Positions 10,559 to 19,314 are shown, counted from the stretch's first letter. The stretch is 64,000 nucleotides of DNA from Nitrosomonas stercoris (GCA_006742785.1 AP019755.1:930001-994000), one strand, 5' to 3'. Numbers and translations: made by a program. Notes: generated from the letters alone by a model not told the origin.

Positions 10559-10736
10559 TATGTCTGCATTAAACGTTGAAAAGTCATTTTTGTCCAATGA
10601 GCTGGAACATCAATCGAAGGGAGGACACGATTACGAAAGCCTCTGATTTTCGGGAATGGATTGGAAAGATACCGCACTTAGTCACGGTCAGAAAGAGCAG
10701 ACATAGCTTTGGCGGAACGGTGTCACAAATCGAGGT

Positions 10737-10909
10737 GGCGAAGTGGAGGAAACTTTCTTTCCTGTTTCCTATAAAGGACAGCGCCAGCTGAATCGACCAC
10801 CGCGTAAACGTGGTAAACAAATCCATATGCGGGGTACAGGAAAATCTCAGTTCACCTATTGCCGGGCTGCAAGCTGCTCTCGGCCGGGAAAATCAGTTTC
10901 AACTGTTAA
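10737..10909 (+). pseudogene. IS1595-family transposase remnant (left copy, internally deleted)
   Basis: Translation in one plus frame gives an ETFFPVSYKGQRQL segment followed by NRPPRKRGK (10737-10832), the core 'DETFF-x-SYKGQR' region of IS1595/ISXO2-type transposases. It then jumps, with a frame change, to the extreme C-terminus (LQAALGRENQFQLL, to about 10909). The middle of the transposase is missing and there is no intact reading frame. The part from 10836 is a 74-bp direct repeat of 15272-15345 (five mismatches by eye). DNA between 10454 and 10736 contains no convincing gene. Part of it may belong to the same element, since a short GIVEV-like tract precedes the conserved block. Confidence 0.75.
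10836..10909 (+). repeat. 74-bp direct repeat, left copy (flanks the FecIR-TonB cassette)
   Basis: It matches 15272-15345 at 69 of 74 positions by eye and lies in the same orientation. Both copies encode the C-terminal end of an IS1595-type transposase. Together they bracket 4.4 kb of DNA carrying the iron-uptake cassette. Confidence 0.9.
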
Positions 10910-10954
10910 TGCAGAGTAGCCTTACAACCGATCTTGGCCTTCACACACTTCTCC

Positions 10955-13258
10955 TTACCATCTGAATCTTATACCACCATAAATCGATCGACCATAACCG
11001 GAATTGAAAAGTGCGGAGTCCGCATCGGCGACTCCAGAGGTCATCGTGGTTGAGATATAACGAGCATTGAGCAAGTTACGTCCTTCCAGATAACCAGACC
11101 AACTTGCGCCGTGATCGTAGCCAATCTTGAAGTTAAAAAGCGTGTACGGATCGATTGCGAGACTATTGGCGTTGTCAGCATAGTAGGACTGTGGCATCCA
11201 TTCCACATTCGGGCCAGCGTGGAAGCCGTTTGAATACTTATAGAGCATTTCGGCACGGATATAATGTGGGGGTATCCCGGGAAGCTTGTTATGACCGAAA
11301 GTAGTATCACCATCAAAAAAGAAATCGCTGTAAGTATAGGCAGCATTGACCCGGAGAGAATCCTTCTGGGTAACGATCCCTTTGAGAAGCGTGGCACCAA
11401 GCCCGACTTCTACACCCTGGTGGATAGTACGATCCGCATTCACCACAGTGCAGAGGCTCCATGGCGCTGTCCTCAGACATTGCAGTTCATTCTTGATTTC
11501 TGCACGATAAAATGAGATATCCCACGTGACATCGGAACGTCGGCCGCGTGTACCGATCTCGTAAGTGGTCGCAGTCTGCGCATTAACAGTTGAACTGGCA
11601 GTCGTCATGAACGTATTTGCGTCAAAAGTTGGTACCTCGACACTCCGCGAGATATTCGCAAATATCTGCCACTCCGGATCAATATCCCAGAGCACGCCCA
11701 CTTTGGGGCTAAAGAAGTCGTAGGTGCGGCGGCCTGATTGATCACCATCCGACAGAAACCGATCCTTTCGATCCCGAACCGCATGCAAAAACTGTCCACC
11801 CGCAATGAGTGCGACATTCTGCAGGACGTAGAAACTATTTTCTGCATAGACTGAGTAGTTCTGCGATTTATCCAACGTAGACACCGCCAGATCACCTTTC
11901 ATTGCACCATCCAGATTCACGAACTCCTGACTGTTGTTTTCACCATTATGGACGTTCACACCGACAATGAGACGGTTGCGAAAACCCTCAATGACACGAT
12001 CATCGGTCACGCGAGCAAAGCCACCATAGTCATAAACGTAATAATCGAGATATCGGAAAATCGGATGATCCACGTGACGATGATGGCCAAAAGCGCCAAA
12101 ATCTACCGTAGTAGGGCCAAAGCGCAGGGTTGTCTTATTTGCAAGACGCACTGAATCAATGTTGCGCTGCTGGTTTTGTTGTACGAACTCGGGATCTGCA
12201 CTTCGTGGCGCGTTTAACGCCACACTCTTGGTCAACTCGCCAGGTAGCTGCTGGCGCCACGTGTTTGCATTGATATAGAAACGTGTTTCGGCATCCGGTG
12301 AAAATTGATAGCCGAAATTTATGTTGCCACGCACGACATGACCTTCACTATGTTCACGGAATCCATCCTCATGTTGCGCTGATACGGCTGCGAACCAGTC
12401 CACGGGGCCGTGCACACCCGCCATGCTTGCCTGTCCTCGAACAAAACCAAAGCTTCCCGCATCAAAACGGCCATCAAAAGTGGGCGCATCGTAGCCCGTT
12501 GGCGTAACAAAATTGACCGCTCCACCCAATGCATTGGCACCGTATCGTAGCGCATTCGCCCCCTTGAATACTTCGACATAGCGGTAGGCACTCGGATCTA
12601 TTTCGAAGAGATCGAACAGGCCATCAGCGGTATTAACTGGAATCCCATCCATGTACATATTCACACCACGGTTACCGTAGTTACGCGTCAAACCGGAGCC
12701 GCGAATCGACACCCGATTGTCAATATTTGATTTGGGCTGCGCGATGACACCTGGTACCCAACCGAGAATATCCTTGGCCGTACTTGCTGGCCCACTCTTG
12801 AATACAGTCTCCGGCACTACCTCAACCGCGCCGGGTGTCCGCTGAATATTGGCTATGGCCTGGATCATATCTGGAACAGTCAACGCCCCTCCGTCTCCCG
12901 CAGTAATAGTGATCTCGGGCAGGATCGAACGTGTATTTGCAGCGACTTGTTTGATCACGACCATATTATTATCGGCTATTTCGTATTTCAACTGGCTTTT
13001 ATCCAGCACCCGACTCAGCGCCTCTGCCAGCGTAAAGTTCCCCCGTAATGGCGGAGCCTGGTGATCTCGAGTCGCTTCATCCGCGTAAATCATCTTGGTA
13101 CCAGTTACAGCAGCCAGGCGATTCAACGTAGAGGAAAGTGGCTGTGCAGGAAGATTGAAGGAATAAGTGGCCATATCTTGCGCGTTGGTAATATTGACCC
13201 ACAACAAAATCAGTAGTGGCAATAACCCAAATAATGACTTCATCAGCGTTTTCTCCAA
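10955..13258 (-). CDS. TonB-dependent outer-membrane receptor with STN signalling domain (FecA type)
   Basis: The protein has 767 residues. A signal peptide ends near residue 27 (ITNAQ). An STN domain at about 32-103 (FNLPAQPLSSTLNRLAAVTG) shows that it signals to a FecR/FecI pair. A TonB-box-like EITITAG is at 115-121, a plug domain spans about 130-250 (GVNMYMDGIPVNTADG, GANALRYGANALGGAVNF), and a 22-strand barrel ends in IRFRW with a terminal aromatic residue. Such receptors take up ferric siderophores or other bulky iron complexes. The ligand cannot be read from the sequence. A second in-frame Met at residue 6 is an equally possible start. FecR and FecI genes lie directly upstream in the same direction, so this is a complete transport-and-signalling unit. 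Confidence 0.93.
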   Translation of the reverse strand: MEKTLMKSLFGLLPLLILLWVNITNAQDMATYSFNLPAQPLSSTLNRLAAVTGTKMIYADEATRDHQAPPLRGNFTLAEALSRVLDKSQLKYEIADNNMVVIKQVAANTRSILPEITITAGDGGALTVPDMIQAIANIQRTPGAVEVVPETVFKSGPASTAKDILGWVPGVIAQPKSNIDNRVSIRGSGLTRNYGNRGVNMYMDGIPVNTADGLFDLFEIDPSAYRYVEVFKGANALRYGANALGGAVNFVTPTGYDAPTFDGRFDAGSFGFVRGQASMAGVHGPVDWFAAVSAQHEDGFREHSEGHVVRGNINFGYQFSPDAETRFYINANTWRQQLPGELTKSVALNAPRSADPEFVQQNQQRNIDSVRLANKTTLRFGPTTVDFGAFGHHRHVDHPIFRYLDYYVYDYGGFARVTDDRVIEGFRNRLIVGVNVHNGENNSQEFVNLDGAMKGDLAVSTLDKSQNYSVYAENSFYVLQNVALIAGGQFLHAVRDRKDRFLSDGDQSGRRTYDFFSPKVGVLWDIDPEWQIFANISRSVEVPTFDANTFMTTASSTVNAQTATTYEIGTRGRRSDVTWDISFYRAEIKNELQCLRTAPWSLCTVVNADRTIHQGVEVGLGATLLKGIVTQKDSLRVNAAYTYSDFFFDGDTTFGHNKLPGIPPHYIRAEMLYKYSNGFHAGPNVEWMPQSYYADNANSLAIDPYTLFNFKIGYDHGASWSGYLEGRNLLNARYISTTMTSGVADADSALFNSGYGRSIYGGIRFRW

Positions 13259-13327
13259 TCAGAAATATGTAAAGCATCTGTTTCTTGATGTTCTGTCTAA
13301 TAAGACGTAAAAAGCACACTGAACTGG

Positions 13328-14293
13328 TCACATTTTTTTATCTGCCCAATCAATCAATAGCGATTTGTTGCCCGGCAGCGGTTTCACCCTGACCGGCAGA
13401 ATCTTTTCCAGACTGCTGAGAAAAAACGGCAAATCATCCGTGCCGAATGTGCCGCTCAAGGTTTCGCGCGCAATAGCGGGGTCAAGGAAAACAAAATGGA
13501 TCGGGTGATAGCGTTCCAACTCGGCTACTACTCGCCCCAACCGTGTTTGTCGGAACACCAACTGCCCATGCTGCCAGGCTTCAACTTGCCCGATATCGAT
13601 CGGTCGCAACAAAGTACGTGGATCAGCATAGGGTGAATAATACTGCTGATACCCTGCATTCAGACGTACTCCATTGATTTCTACAGCTCCTTCCAACACT
13701 GTGACCAGGATCGGGCCTGCCTGCTGTTTGTGCACGTTGAATCGGGTACCGATATCACGGATCTGCAGCGCACCTGCATTTACAATGAAAGGACGCCAAA
13801 TTTCATGCTGAACATTGAAAATAGCTTCTCCCGTATCCAGCATGATCTTGCGCTGCAAGGGAGAAATACGGACGGACAGGCGAGTGGCTGTATTCATGAT
13901 GATACTGCTGCCATCCGCAAGAGTAACGCGATGCTGCTCTCCCAATTGCGTGGAATAAATTATGGTTTCAGCACTGTATTCCAGCCAACCGACTCTCATC
14001 AGCACAGACGAGATCAAAAAAAACACAGCCCAACCGACTACGTTGATTGATTTGCGTTTGGAACGCCATTGTCTGGCTTCACGCAAGCCAGGGACATCAG
14101 CAGCTTCTTTAAGTCGATCTACCTCAGACCACAAGCGTTCGGCATGCGCATAGGCCGCCTGATGAGCTTCGCTTTTACAGAACCAGTGATTGAATCTTTG
14201 CCTGTCCTCATCCGTACAACTCTCGGATTGCAATAAAAAAAACCAGCTCAATGCCTGCTTGAGCAACCGCTCACTAGGAGAACGAGAAGACAT
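13328..14293 (-). CDS. FecR-type anti-sigma factor / sigma regulator
   Basis: This 321-residue inner-membrane protein has an N-terminal cytoplasmic DUF4880 segment (RQRFNHWFCKSEAHQAAYA), one membrane helix at about 85-105, and a periplasmic FecR domain (VTLADGSSIIMNTATRLSV). It would sense the ligand-loaded STN domain of the receptor and activate the FecI-like sigma factor. It lies between the sigma-factor gene (15 bases upstream) and the receptor gene (69 bases downstream), in the standard fecI-fecR-receptor order. Confidence 0.93.
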   Translation of the reverse strand: MSSRSPSERLLKQALSWFFLLQSESCTDEDRQRFNHWFCKSEAHQAAYAHAERLWSEVDRLKEAADVPGLREARQWRSKRKSINVVGWAVFFLISSVLMRVGWLEYSAETIIYSTQLGEQHRVTLADGSSIIMNTATRLSVRISPLQRKIMLDTGEAIFNVQHEIWRPFIVNAGALQIRDIGTRFNVHKQQAGPILVTVLEGAVEINGVRLNAGYQQYYSPYADPRTLLRPIDIGQVEAWQHGQLVFRQTRLGRVVAELERYHPIHFVFLDPAIARETLSGTFGTDDLPFFLSSLEKILPVRVKPLPGNKSLLIDWADKKM

Positions 14294-14308
14294 ACGCCGA
14301 TCAGGTGA

Positions 14309-14800
14309 TCATACGCTGCGGTGGCAATGCAGCATGGCTTGCACCAAGCGTCGCTGCACGGTTTTTTCAGAAATATTCAAGCGGATGGAAATTTCTCTAT
14401 AACTGAGCCCGTCAATCTTGCGCAATAAAAACACATCGCGACAACCTTGTGGCATGGTGGCTATAGCATCTATCAGAATACTGCATTGCTGCCTGAGACT
14501 GACTATTTCTTGCAGTTGGGGCAACGGACACGGCTGCGCTTCATCGAGTAGCAGATACTCTATTTTATTCAAAGGATCACGTTGATAATCCACCGCCAGA
14601 TTATGACCAATCTGGAATAAATAGGCGGATAGATTCAGTACATTCGACAAATCACGGTTGTCCAGTAGCCGCATATAGGCTTCCTGTGCCAAATCGGATG
14701 CTGTTTCTCGACAACCGATCAGACGATTAATCCTGCTAATCAAACGCAATCGATACTGCTTGTAAAGCTTGGTAAAGCTTGGAGAATCTAAAGAGGACAT
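14309..14800 (-). CDS. FecI-type ECF sigma factor
   Basis: This extracytoplasmic-function sigma-70 factor of 163 residues has region 2 around ASDLAQEAYMRLL and LSAYLFQIGHNLAVDYQR. Region 4 contains a helix-turn-helix in DGLSYREISIRLNISEKTVQRRL. It directs RNA polymerase to the promoter of the receptor gene once FecR is triggered. The length is typical of FecI. Iron control, probably through Fur, is expected from the family, but I could not point to a clear Fur box in the 160 bases upstream. Confidence 0.93.
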   Translation of the reverse strand: MSSLDSPSFTKLYKQYRLRLISRINRLIGCRETASDLAQEAYMRLLDNRDLSNVLNLSAYLFQIGHNLAVDYQRDPLNKIEYLLLDEAQPCPLPQLQEIVSLRQQCSILIDAIATMPQGCRDVFLLRKIDGLSYREISIRLNISEKTVQRRLVQAMLHCHRSV

Positions 14801-14962
14801 GGCTGTGGCAATAAAAGAGAAGAGTGCCGTATTTATTATTTATTCAGATCAGATTATCCTGGCAAAACAAAGAAATGAGAATGCGACAAATTGTCGCACG
14901 GGAGAATTATCAAAACCACGGGGCCCATCCGGAATTTCGTGAGCGAGATGCGGTACTACTCA

Positions 14963-15103
14963 GAGCCTGTTCAAAGTCTCTGGGAATATGAGAAACGATT
15001 ACCCGAGCGACATTAGTCGCGAACAATTTGAGCTTATCAGGCCTTTACTGGAGAGTGCGCGCAGGAAGACTAACTCTCGACGAATAGATCTGTACGAGGT
15101 GTT
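14963..15103 (+). mobile_element. IS5-family remnant, left end and transposase N-terminus
   Basis: GAGCCTGTTCAAAGTCTC at 14963-14980 has the look of an IS5-family terminal repeat. It is followed from ATG 14988 by DISREQFELIRPLLE and RIDLYEVFW, the same N-terminal block as the transposase at 62085 (DISKEKFAEIEPLL, TIDLYEVF). The similarity stops at about 15103, where the frame runs into a different, IS1595-type sequence. The element is therefore truncated and dead. Confidence 0.75.
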
Positions 15104-15356
15104 TTGGAAAAAGATATCATTTTCTGCAGCGATGGCGCGGTTATTTATCAACCCGCGGCCCGCAGACTTGAAATCACCCACTGTCCCGTCGACCTTGCTG
15201 CCGGGGTTCGAGTCATCTGTTGCAACCCGGTATCTGGAAAATTACCTGGGATGGTTCAGGTGGTTCGATCAACAGGAAAATCTCAGTTCAACTATTGTCG
15301 GACTACAAGCCGCTCTCGGCCGGGAAAATCAGTTTCAACTGTTAACGAATACATAG
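15104..15356 (+). pseudogene. IS1595-family transposase 3' remnant (right copy, frameshifted)
   Basis: Two overlapping plus frames give consecutive pieces of an IS1595/ISXO2-type transposase C-terminus. The first has FCSDGAVIYQPAARR and ITHCPVDLAAGVRV. After a frame change or deletion the second has VATRYLENYLGWFRWFDQQ, running to LQAALGRENQFQLL and a stop at 15354-15356. The usual central 'HIQNVNAYHSRLK' block is missing. The remnant is joined directly to the IS5-family fragment on its left and overlaps the 3' end of the TauE/SafE gene on the opposite strand. Confidence 0.8.
15272..15345 (+). repeat. 74-bp direct repeat, right copy
   Basis: This is the partner of 10836-10909, with five visible mismatches and the same orientation. 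Read on the minus strand it supplies the last 17 or so codons and the stop of the TauE/SafE gene. Confidence 0.9.
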
Positions 15357-16146
15357 CTTTGATCAACATGCTCAACGCAATACACCAGGCTAGAATAGCA
15401 AAACTACGTTGCAGACTGGCTTCATCAAAAATATGTGTACAACGTTTGCCAAGTAGCGTTCCGGCAACGGTTCCAGCGGTAAAAGGCAGTGCCAGTGCCC
15501 AATTCATAAATCCCATGGAAGTTGCTGACACAACTCCAGCCAAAGAAATCAAGGCAGTGATGGAAAGTGCAGTGGCAACCAGCATTTTCATAGGTAAATC
15601 AGACACTTTGCGCAAGGCAGGCACAATGATGAATCCACCGCCCACCCCAAGCAGACCAGATAAAAATCCGGTTGCAGTGCCAGCGGCAAACAATCCCTTG
15701 GCGCAAGGAATAGTCCATATCAAACGACCACTTTCCAGACTAAGCTGGCAAGGTGGAATCACTATTACCGGCTGTGCAGCAGATGCATGGCTCTTGTGAT
15801 ACATATACCAGGCGGCATATGCTAACACTGCGGAAAATAATATTGTCAGTAACGCATCAGAAAACTGCTGCGCTACCCAGATGCCAATCGGTGTAATCAG
15901 CATGCCTGTCCCTGCTATCAGGCTGGCTGCCCGATAGCGCACAACGCGTTCTCTGAAGGAAGAATAGGTTGCTACTGCTGCTGATACTCCGACTGATAAT
16001 AATGCAACCGGCGCAGCTTCCGCTACCGTTGCACTCAAGCCGAAAACCAACAGCGGGACCGCCACAATAGAACCACCTGAGCCAGTCAACCCAAGCACGA
16101 AGCCTGCAAGTATCCCTGGCAAAATCCCGAGCCACTGAATTTCCAT
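15292..16146 (-). CDS. TauE/SafE-family sulfite/organosulfonate exporter
   Basis: This polytopic inner-membrane protein (284 residues, about eight hydrophobic segments) carries the family's repeated glycine-rich motifs (GFVLGLTGSGGSIVAVPLL near the N-terminus and GFLSGLLGVGGGFIIVPAL in the second half). Members export sulfite, sulfonates or related oxidised sulfur products. It is the last gene of a leftward operon, 11 bases after the DUF442-SQR fusion, which fits removal of sulfite or thiosulfate made from sulfide. The C-terminal 17 residues (TVETDFPGRERLVVRQ) are encoded by the complement of an IS1595 remnant, so the native end of the protein was probably replaced. Confidence 0.9.
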   Translation of the reverse strand: MEIQWLGILPGILAGFVLGLTGSGGSIVAVPLLVFGLSATVAEAAPVALLSVGVSAAVATYSSFRERVVRYRAASLIAGTGMLITPIGIWVAQQFSDALLTILFSAVLAYAAWYMYHKSHASAAQPVIVIPPCQLSLESGRLIWTIPCAKGLFAAGTATGFLSGLLGVGGGFIIVPALRKVSDLPMKMLVATALSITALISLAGVVSATSMGFMNWALALPFTAGTVAGTLLGKRCTHIFDEASLQRSFAILAWCIALSMLIKAMYSLTVETDFPGRERLVVRQ

Positions 16147-16157
16147 GCAGGACTGAT

Positions 16158-17819
16158 TTATTTCGATTCAGTTGATCCGGCAAGCCATTCACGTCCTTTC
16201 AGTAAGCAATCCCAGTATACCCATGGGAAAAGATTGACTTTCATCCACCAATACAACTTGCGAGGAAGCGTTGGACTTAACGGAAAAGTCGGTAGCAATT
16301 TTCCACCATAGCCAAATTCAGCCAGAACCACCTTGCCGTTCTCAACTGTTAGTGGGCAGGCACCGTAACCATCGTAAACCGCGCGCATTTCACGCCCTTC
16401 TTTTGCTGCTATTAGATTTTCAGCAACAATGACCACTTGTTTTCTGACTGCAGCAGCCGTTTTAGAATTAGGCGCAGAGCAGGCATCACCCAGCGAGAAG
16501 ACATTGGAAAAACAGGTACTTTGCAAGGTTTTCGCGTCTACTTCACAATAGCCAGCAGCATTGGCTAATGCACTCTTGCTTAGAAAATCAGGAGCTTTCT
16601 GTGGTGGCGTGACATGCAGCATATCAAATGATTTATCCACACGAGTAACTTCACCTGTTTCGTTTTTAACTTCAAAAGTAGCTATTTTTTTCGAGCCATC
16701 TACTTTGACCAAGTTGGAATTGAATGCGAGATTGGCATTGTATTTATGCACATACTTCATTAAAGGTGGTACAAATTCTGATACCCCAAATAACACTGCC
16801 CCTGCCAGATCGAATTCTACTTCAATTTTGTCCAGCACCCTTTTACGCTGCCAATAATCACAAGATAAATACATGGCCTTTTGAGGTGCACCAGCACATT
16901 TAATCGGCATGGGTGGCTGAGTAAAAAGCGCTTTTCCCTCTTTAAGCTCTTGCACTAATGACCAGGTATAGGGTGCCAGATCAAACACATAGTTGGAAGT
17001 TACACCATTTTTACCGAGTGTTTCCTGAAGTCCTTCTACTTTATCCCAGGCCAGCTGAATACCTGGGCAAACAATCAGTTGACGATAACCAATCGAACGG
17101 CCATCCGTTAAGTTAACTAAGTTTTTTTCCGGAGCAAACCCAGCAGCAGCAGCCTTGATCCATTCCGCGCCTTTGGGCATCACATCTGCTGTATTGCGAG
17201 CAGTATCGTTAATTGCATAAGCACCGCCACCGACTAATGTCCAGGCTGGCTGATAATAATGTTTTTCACTGGGTTCTACCACGGCAATACGCAACGCCGG
17301 GCGTCGTTTCAACAAGCTCGCTGTCACCCCCAAACCACCTGATCCGCCTCCTACTACCACCACATCAAATACGTTATCCCAGTTACAAGCAGCAACCGTT
17401 TCTGCCTGGCGTTTATCGACCGGTTCACAATACGCTTCCGTTCCCTCTGTTCCGGTTTGAGTAGCTGCAGCATCGGTATTATTGGTATACAGCGCCTGAG
17501 CACGATTACCAGAACCACAAAAGGCCAGTACTGGGCCTGGCAATGATTGCATCAATTGATGAAAGGCAGAACATTTATCATCGGATACCCGGCCTACTTC
17601 AACTGGCATATAAGCAAATTGTAATCCCGCTGCCTTTGCTGCACCTTCTAACGCAGCACTAGCAGGCTGACTCTCTCCACCTTCTCCATCCGGACGATTG
17701 CAAATAATTGATTTATAACCCGCTGCTGCAATATCAGCGACATCGTCCACGCTGATTTGGCCGGTGACCGCTATTTTTTTGTCCAGTTCTTTCCACTTTG
17801 TTGCAGAAGTAGCATTCAT
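16158..17819 (-). CDS. DUF442 phosphatase/rhodanese-like domain fused to sulfide:quinone oxidoreductase
   Basis: A fusion of 553 residues. Residues 1-115 form a DUF442 (Blh-type) domain with a tyrosine-phosphatase-like loop CGSGNR (Cys101). From about 150 a flavin-dependent oxidoreductase begins with VVVVGGGSGGLG (dinucleotide binding, 154-164). The two redox cysteines expected of the human-SQOR type are present: Cys308 in PIKCAGAPQK and Cys447 in GDACSAPNSKTAAA. The C-terminus is amphipathic (KLYWWMKVNLFPWVYW), suited to membrane attachment. It would oxidise sulfide to a persulfide at the inner membrane and pass electrons to quinone, with DUF442 possibly handling the persulfide. In BigR-type loci DUF442 is normally fused to the dioxygenase instead. 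An AAGGAG ribosome site precedes the ATG. Confidence 0.88.
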   Translation of the reverse strand: MNATSATKWKELDKKIAVTGQISVDDVADIAAAGYKSIICNRPDGEGGESQPASAALEGAAKAAGLQFAYMPVEVGRVSDDKCSAFHQLMQSLPGPVLAFCGSGNRAQALYTNNTDAAATQTGTEGTEAYCEPVDKRQAETVAACNWDNVFDVVVVGGGSGGLGVTASLLKRRPALRIAVVEPSEKHYYQPAWTLVGGGAYAINDTARNTADVMPKGAEWIKAAAAGFAPEKNLVNLTDGRSIGYRQLIVCPGIQLAWDKVEGLQETLGKNGVTSNYVFDLAPYTWSLVQELKEGKALFTQPPMPIKCAGAPQKAMYLSCDYWQRKRVLDKIEVEFDLAGAVLFGVSEFVPPLMKYVHKYNANLAFNSNLVKVDGSKKIATFEVKNETGEVTRVDKSFDMLHVTPPQKAPDFLSKSALANAAGYCEVDAKTLQSTCFSNVFSLGDACSAPNSKTAAAVRKQVVIVAENLIAAKEGREMRAVYDGYGACPLTVENGKVVLAEFGYGGKLLPTFPLSPTLPRKLYWWMKVNLFPWVYWDCLLKGREWLAGSTESK

Positions 17820-17912
17820 AATGGTTTCTCCTTACTTTAATTTTACTGCTCGGTTTGATACCAAATGCGTATCCGTACTGTGCAATATGTTTACAAATTC
17901 AACGCGTACTAA

Positions 17913-18329
17913 TTAATCCTGTTTTTCCAAATCGGGTTGATTGCTATCTGTATCAGCCAATCCTGCACTACTACTATTTTTTTGCTGCACAATCAGAGCA
18001 TTTTCATCTTGGCAGTATAGAGCAAATAGTGTGCCAATAATTTGTACCACTTCACGACTGGCAAGCTTGTAATAAATATATTTGCCTACGCGCTTGGTCG
18101 AAACCAGCTCTTCCTCACGCAAGACAGAAAGTTGCTGCGACAGGGTCGGTTGCCGAATACCGAGCAATTGCTCCAGTTCACTGACATTTTTTTCCCCTTC
18201 CACCAGTTGGCACAAGATCATCAAACGGTCTTCATTGGCCAAGGTTTTCAACATGGAACAAGCTTTGCCTGCAGCAGCTTTTTTTTTCACCATTGTTGAT
18301 AAATCCCATTGTATATATGAATTTGTCAT
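17913..18329 (-). CDS. ArsR-family persulfide-responsive repressor (BigR/SqrR-like)
   Basis: From ATG 18329 the protein has 138 residues with an ArsR winged helix (LANEDRLMILCQL, then GIRQPTLSQQLSVLREEELV). Cysteines 40 and 106 fall where BigR and SqrR have the pair that forms a tetrasulfide with persulfides (about positions 41-42 and 107-108), one in the recognition scaffold and one in the last helix (LFALYCQDE). Cys24 is extra. The frame is open further upstream, but ATG 18329 overlaps the stop of the preceding YeeE gene (TAATG), which favours coupled translation from there. It should repress its own operon and the divergent dioxygenase gene until sulfide appears. Confidence 0.88.
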   Translation of the reverse strand: MTNSYIQWDLSTMVKKKAAAGKACSMLKTLANEDRLMILCQLVEGEKNVSELEQLLGIRQPTLSQQLSVLREEELVSTKRVGKYIYYKLASREVVQIIGTLFALYCQDENALIVQQKNSSSAGLADTDSNQPDLEKQD

Positions 18330-18787
18330 TATTTGCCAATATTTTTCTGTTGCGAATGATCCAAATGCGTATTGCGATATTTTTCCAGCCAATCAAACAC
18401 AGCCATACCCGCTAACATTGCTATCACAAAAATAATTCCTGCCAACTGACCTGAGGCTGCCAATACTAATCCTGGCCCCGGACAAAGCCCTGATAACCCC
18501 CAGCCGATACCAAACAGTAAACTACCCAGAATCAAACGATGATCAATTACGTGAGAAGTAGGCAAATGCAGCGGCATTGACAACAGTGTTTGACCACGTT
18601 GTCTTACCCACCTGAAAGCAAAAAAACCGATACTAATCGCACCTAACATCACCAGTGCCAACGAAGGATCCCAGGATCCGGCTACATCCAGAAATGCCAA
18701 TACCTTTGCCGGATTGATCATCCCAGACAAAATTAATCCCAAACCGAAAATTAGTCCAGAAAACAATGCAGCAATTATGACCAACAT
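18329..18787 (-). CDS. YeeE/YedE-family membrane protein, second half-transporter
   Basis: About 152 residues from ATG 18787, which has a GGGAGT ribosome site. Earlier in-frame starts (18805, 18817) would overlap the previous gene. It has four or so membrane helices and the family motif WGLSGLCPGPGLV, whose cysteine matches a conserved site in YeeE/YedE (TsuA-type) transporters. E. coli TsuA imports thiosulfate, and in BigR operons these paired short proteins are thought to move sulfur species. This one is the partner of the 18792-19229 product. Confidence 0.85.
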   Translation of the reverse strand: MLVIIAALFSGLIFGLGLILSGMINPAKVLAFLDVAGSWDPSLALVMLGAISIGFFAFRWVRQRGQTLLSMPLHLPTSHVIDHRLILGSLLFGIGWGLSGLCPGPGLVLAASGQLAGIIFVIAMLAGMAVFDWLEKYRNTHLDHSQQKNIGK

Positions 18788-18791
18788 GCTT

Positions 18792-19229
18792 TTACTCCCA
18801 ACCATGACGTACAACATAGACTATTGCCATGCCCATCAACATAAATAGAACAGTTGCCACAATTGAACGTGGTGAAAGGCGCGATAGACCACACACCCCA
18901 TGCCCACTGGTACAACCAGAGCCATAACGGGTACCGATTCCGACCGCGAAACCGGCCAAAGCCAAGATTGCGTAATTACTTTCAATGTGGACAGGAGGCA
19001 ATGTTCCCAATTCACGCCACAACCAAGGTGCGAGTAACAAACCGCTAACAAATGCCGCTCGCCAAGCAAAATCTCTCCGCTGTAATCGGAGTAAACCACC
19101 AACAATGCCTGATATTCCTGCGATTCTCCCGGCAACAAATAACAGCAGTGCTGTGGCCAGACCTATGATCATCCCACCTGAAAATGCACTTACTGGCGTA
19201 AAAGCTTGCCAATCAATCATAGCAATCAT
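18792..19229 (-). CDS. YeeE/YedE-family membrane protein, first half-transporter
   Basis: This first gene of the leftward sulfide operon encodes 145 residues with about four membrane helices and the family signature GSGCTSGHGVCGLSR. That motif complements the CPGP motif of the next gene, so the two short proteins together resemble one full-length YeeE. An AGAGGA ribosome site sits six bases before ATG 19229. The promoter must lie in the 134-base AT-rich gap shared with the divergent dioxygenase gene. Confidence 0.87.
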   Translation of the reverse strand: MIAMIDWQAFTPVSAFSGGMIIGLATALLLFVAGRIAGISGIVGGLLRLQRRDFAWRAAFVSGLLLAPWLWRELGTLPPVHIESNYAILALAGFAVGIGTRYGSGCTSGHGVCGLSRLSPRSIVATVLFMLMGMAIVYVVRHGWE

Positions 19230-19275
19230 ACGTTTTCCTCTTGACAGATAAATAATATTAACACACTATATATTT

Positions 19276-19314
19276 TAATAATTTATTATTTTATATATTG
19301 AATTATTTGAATAT
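19276..19314. promoter_or_regulatory. Candidate operator for the BigR/SqrR-like repressor
   Basis: The shared intergenic region of the divergent sulfide genes is almost pure A/T. It holds a perfect 13-bp palindrome TAATAATTTATTA (19276-19288) and a second imperfect dyad, ATATTG to GAATAT (19295-19314, eight of ten half-site positions matching). BigR operators are AT-rich dyads, so these are good candidates. The assignment is inferred. Confidence 0.5.

Noticed and set aside
15104-15799. 231-codon plus-strand frame
   Set aside because: Its first third is part of the IS1595 transposase remnant, and the remainder is antisense to the TauE/SafE gene with no protein-like character.
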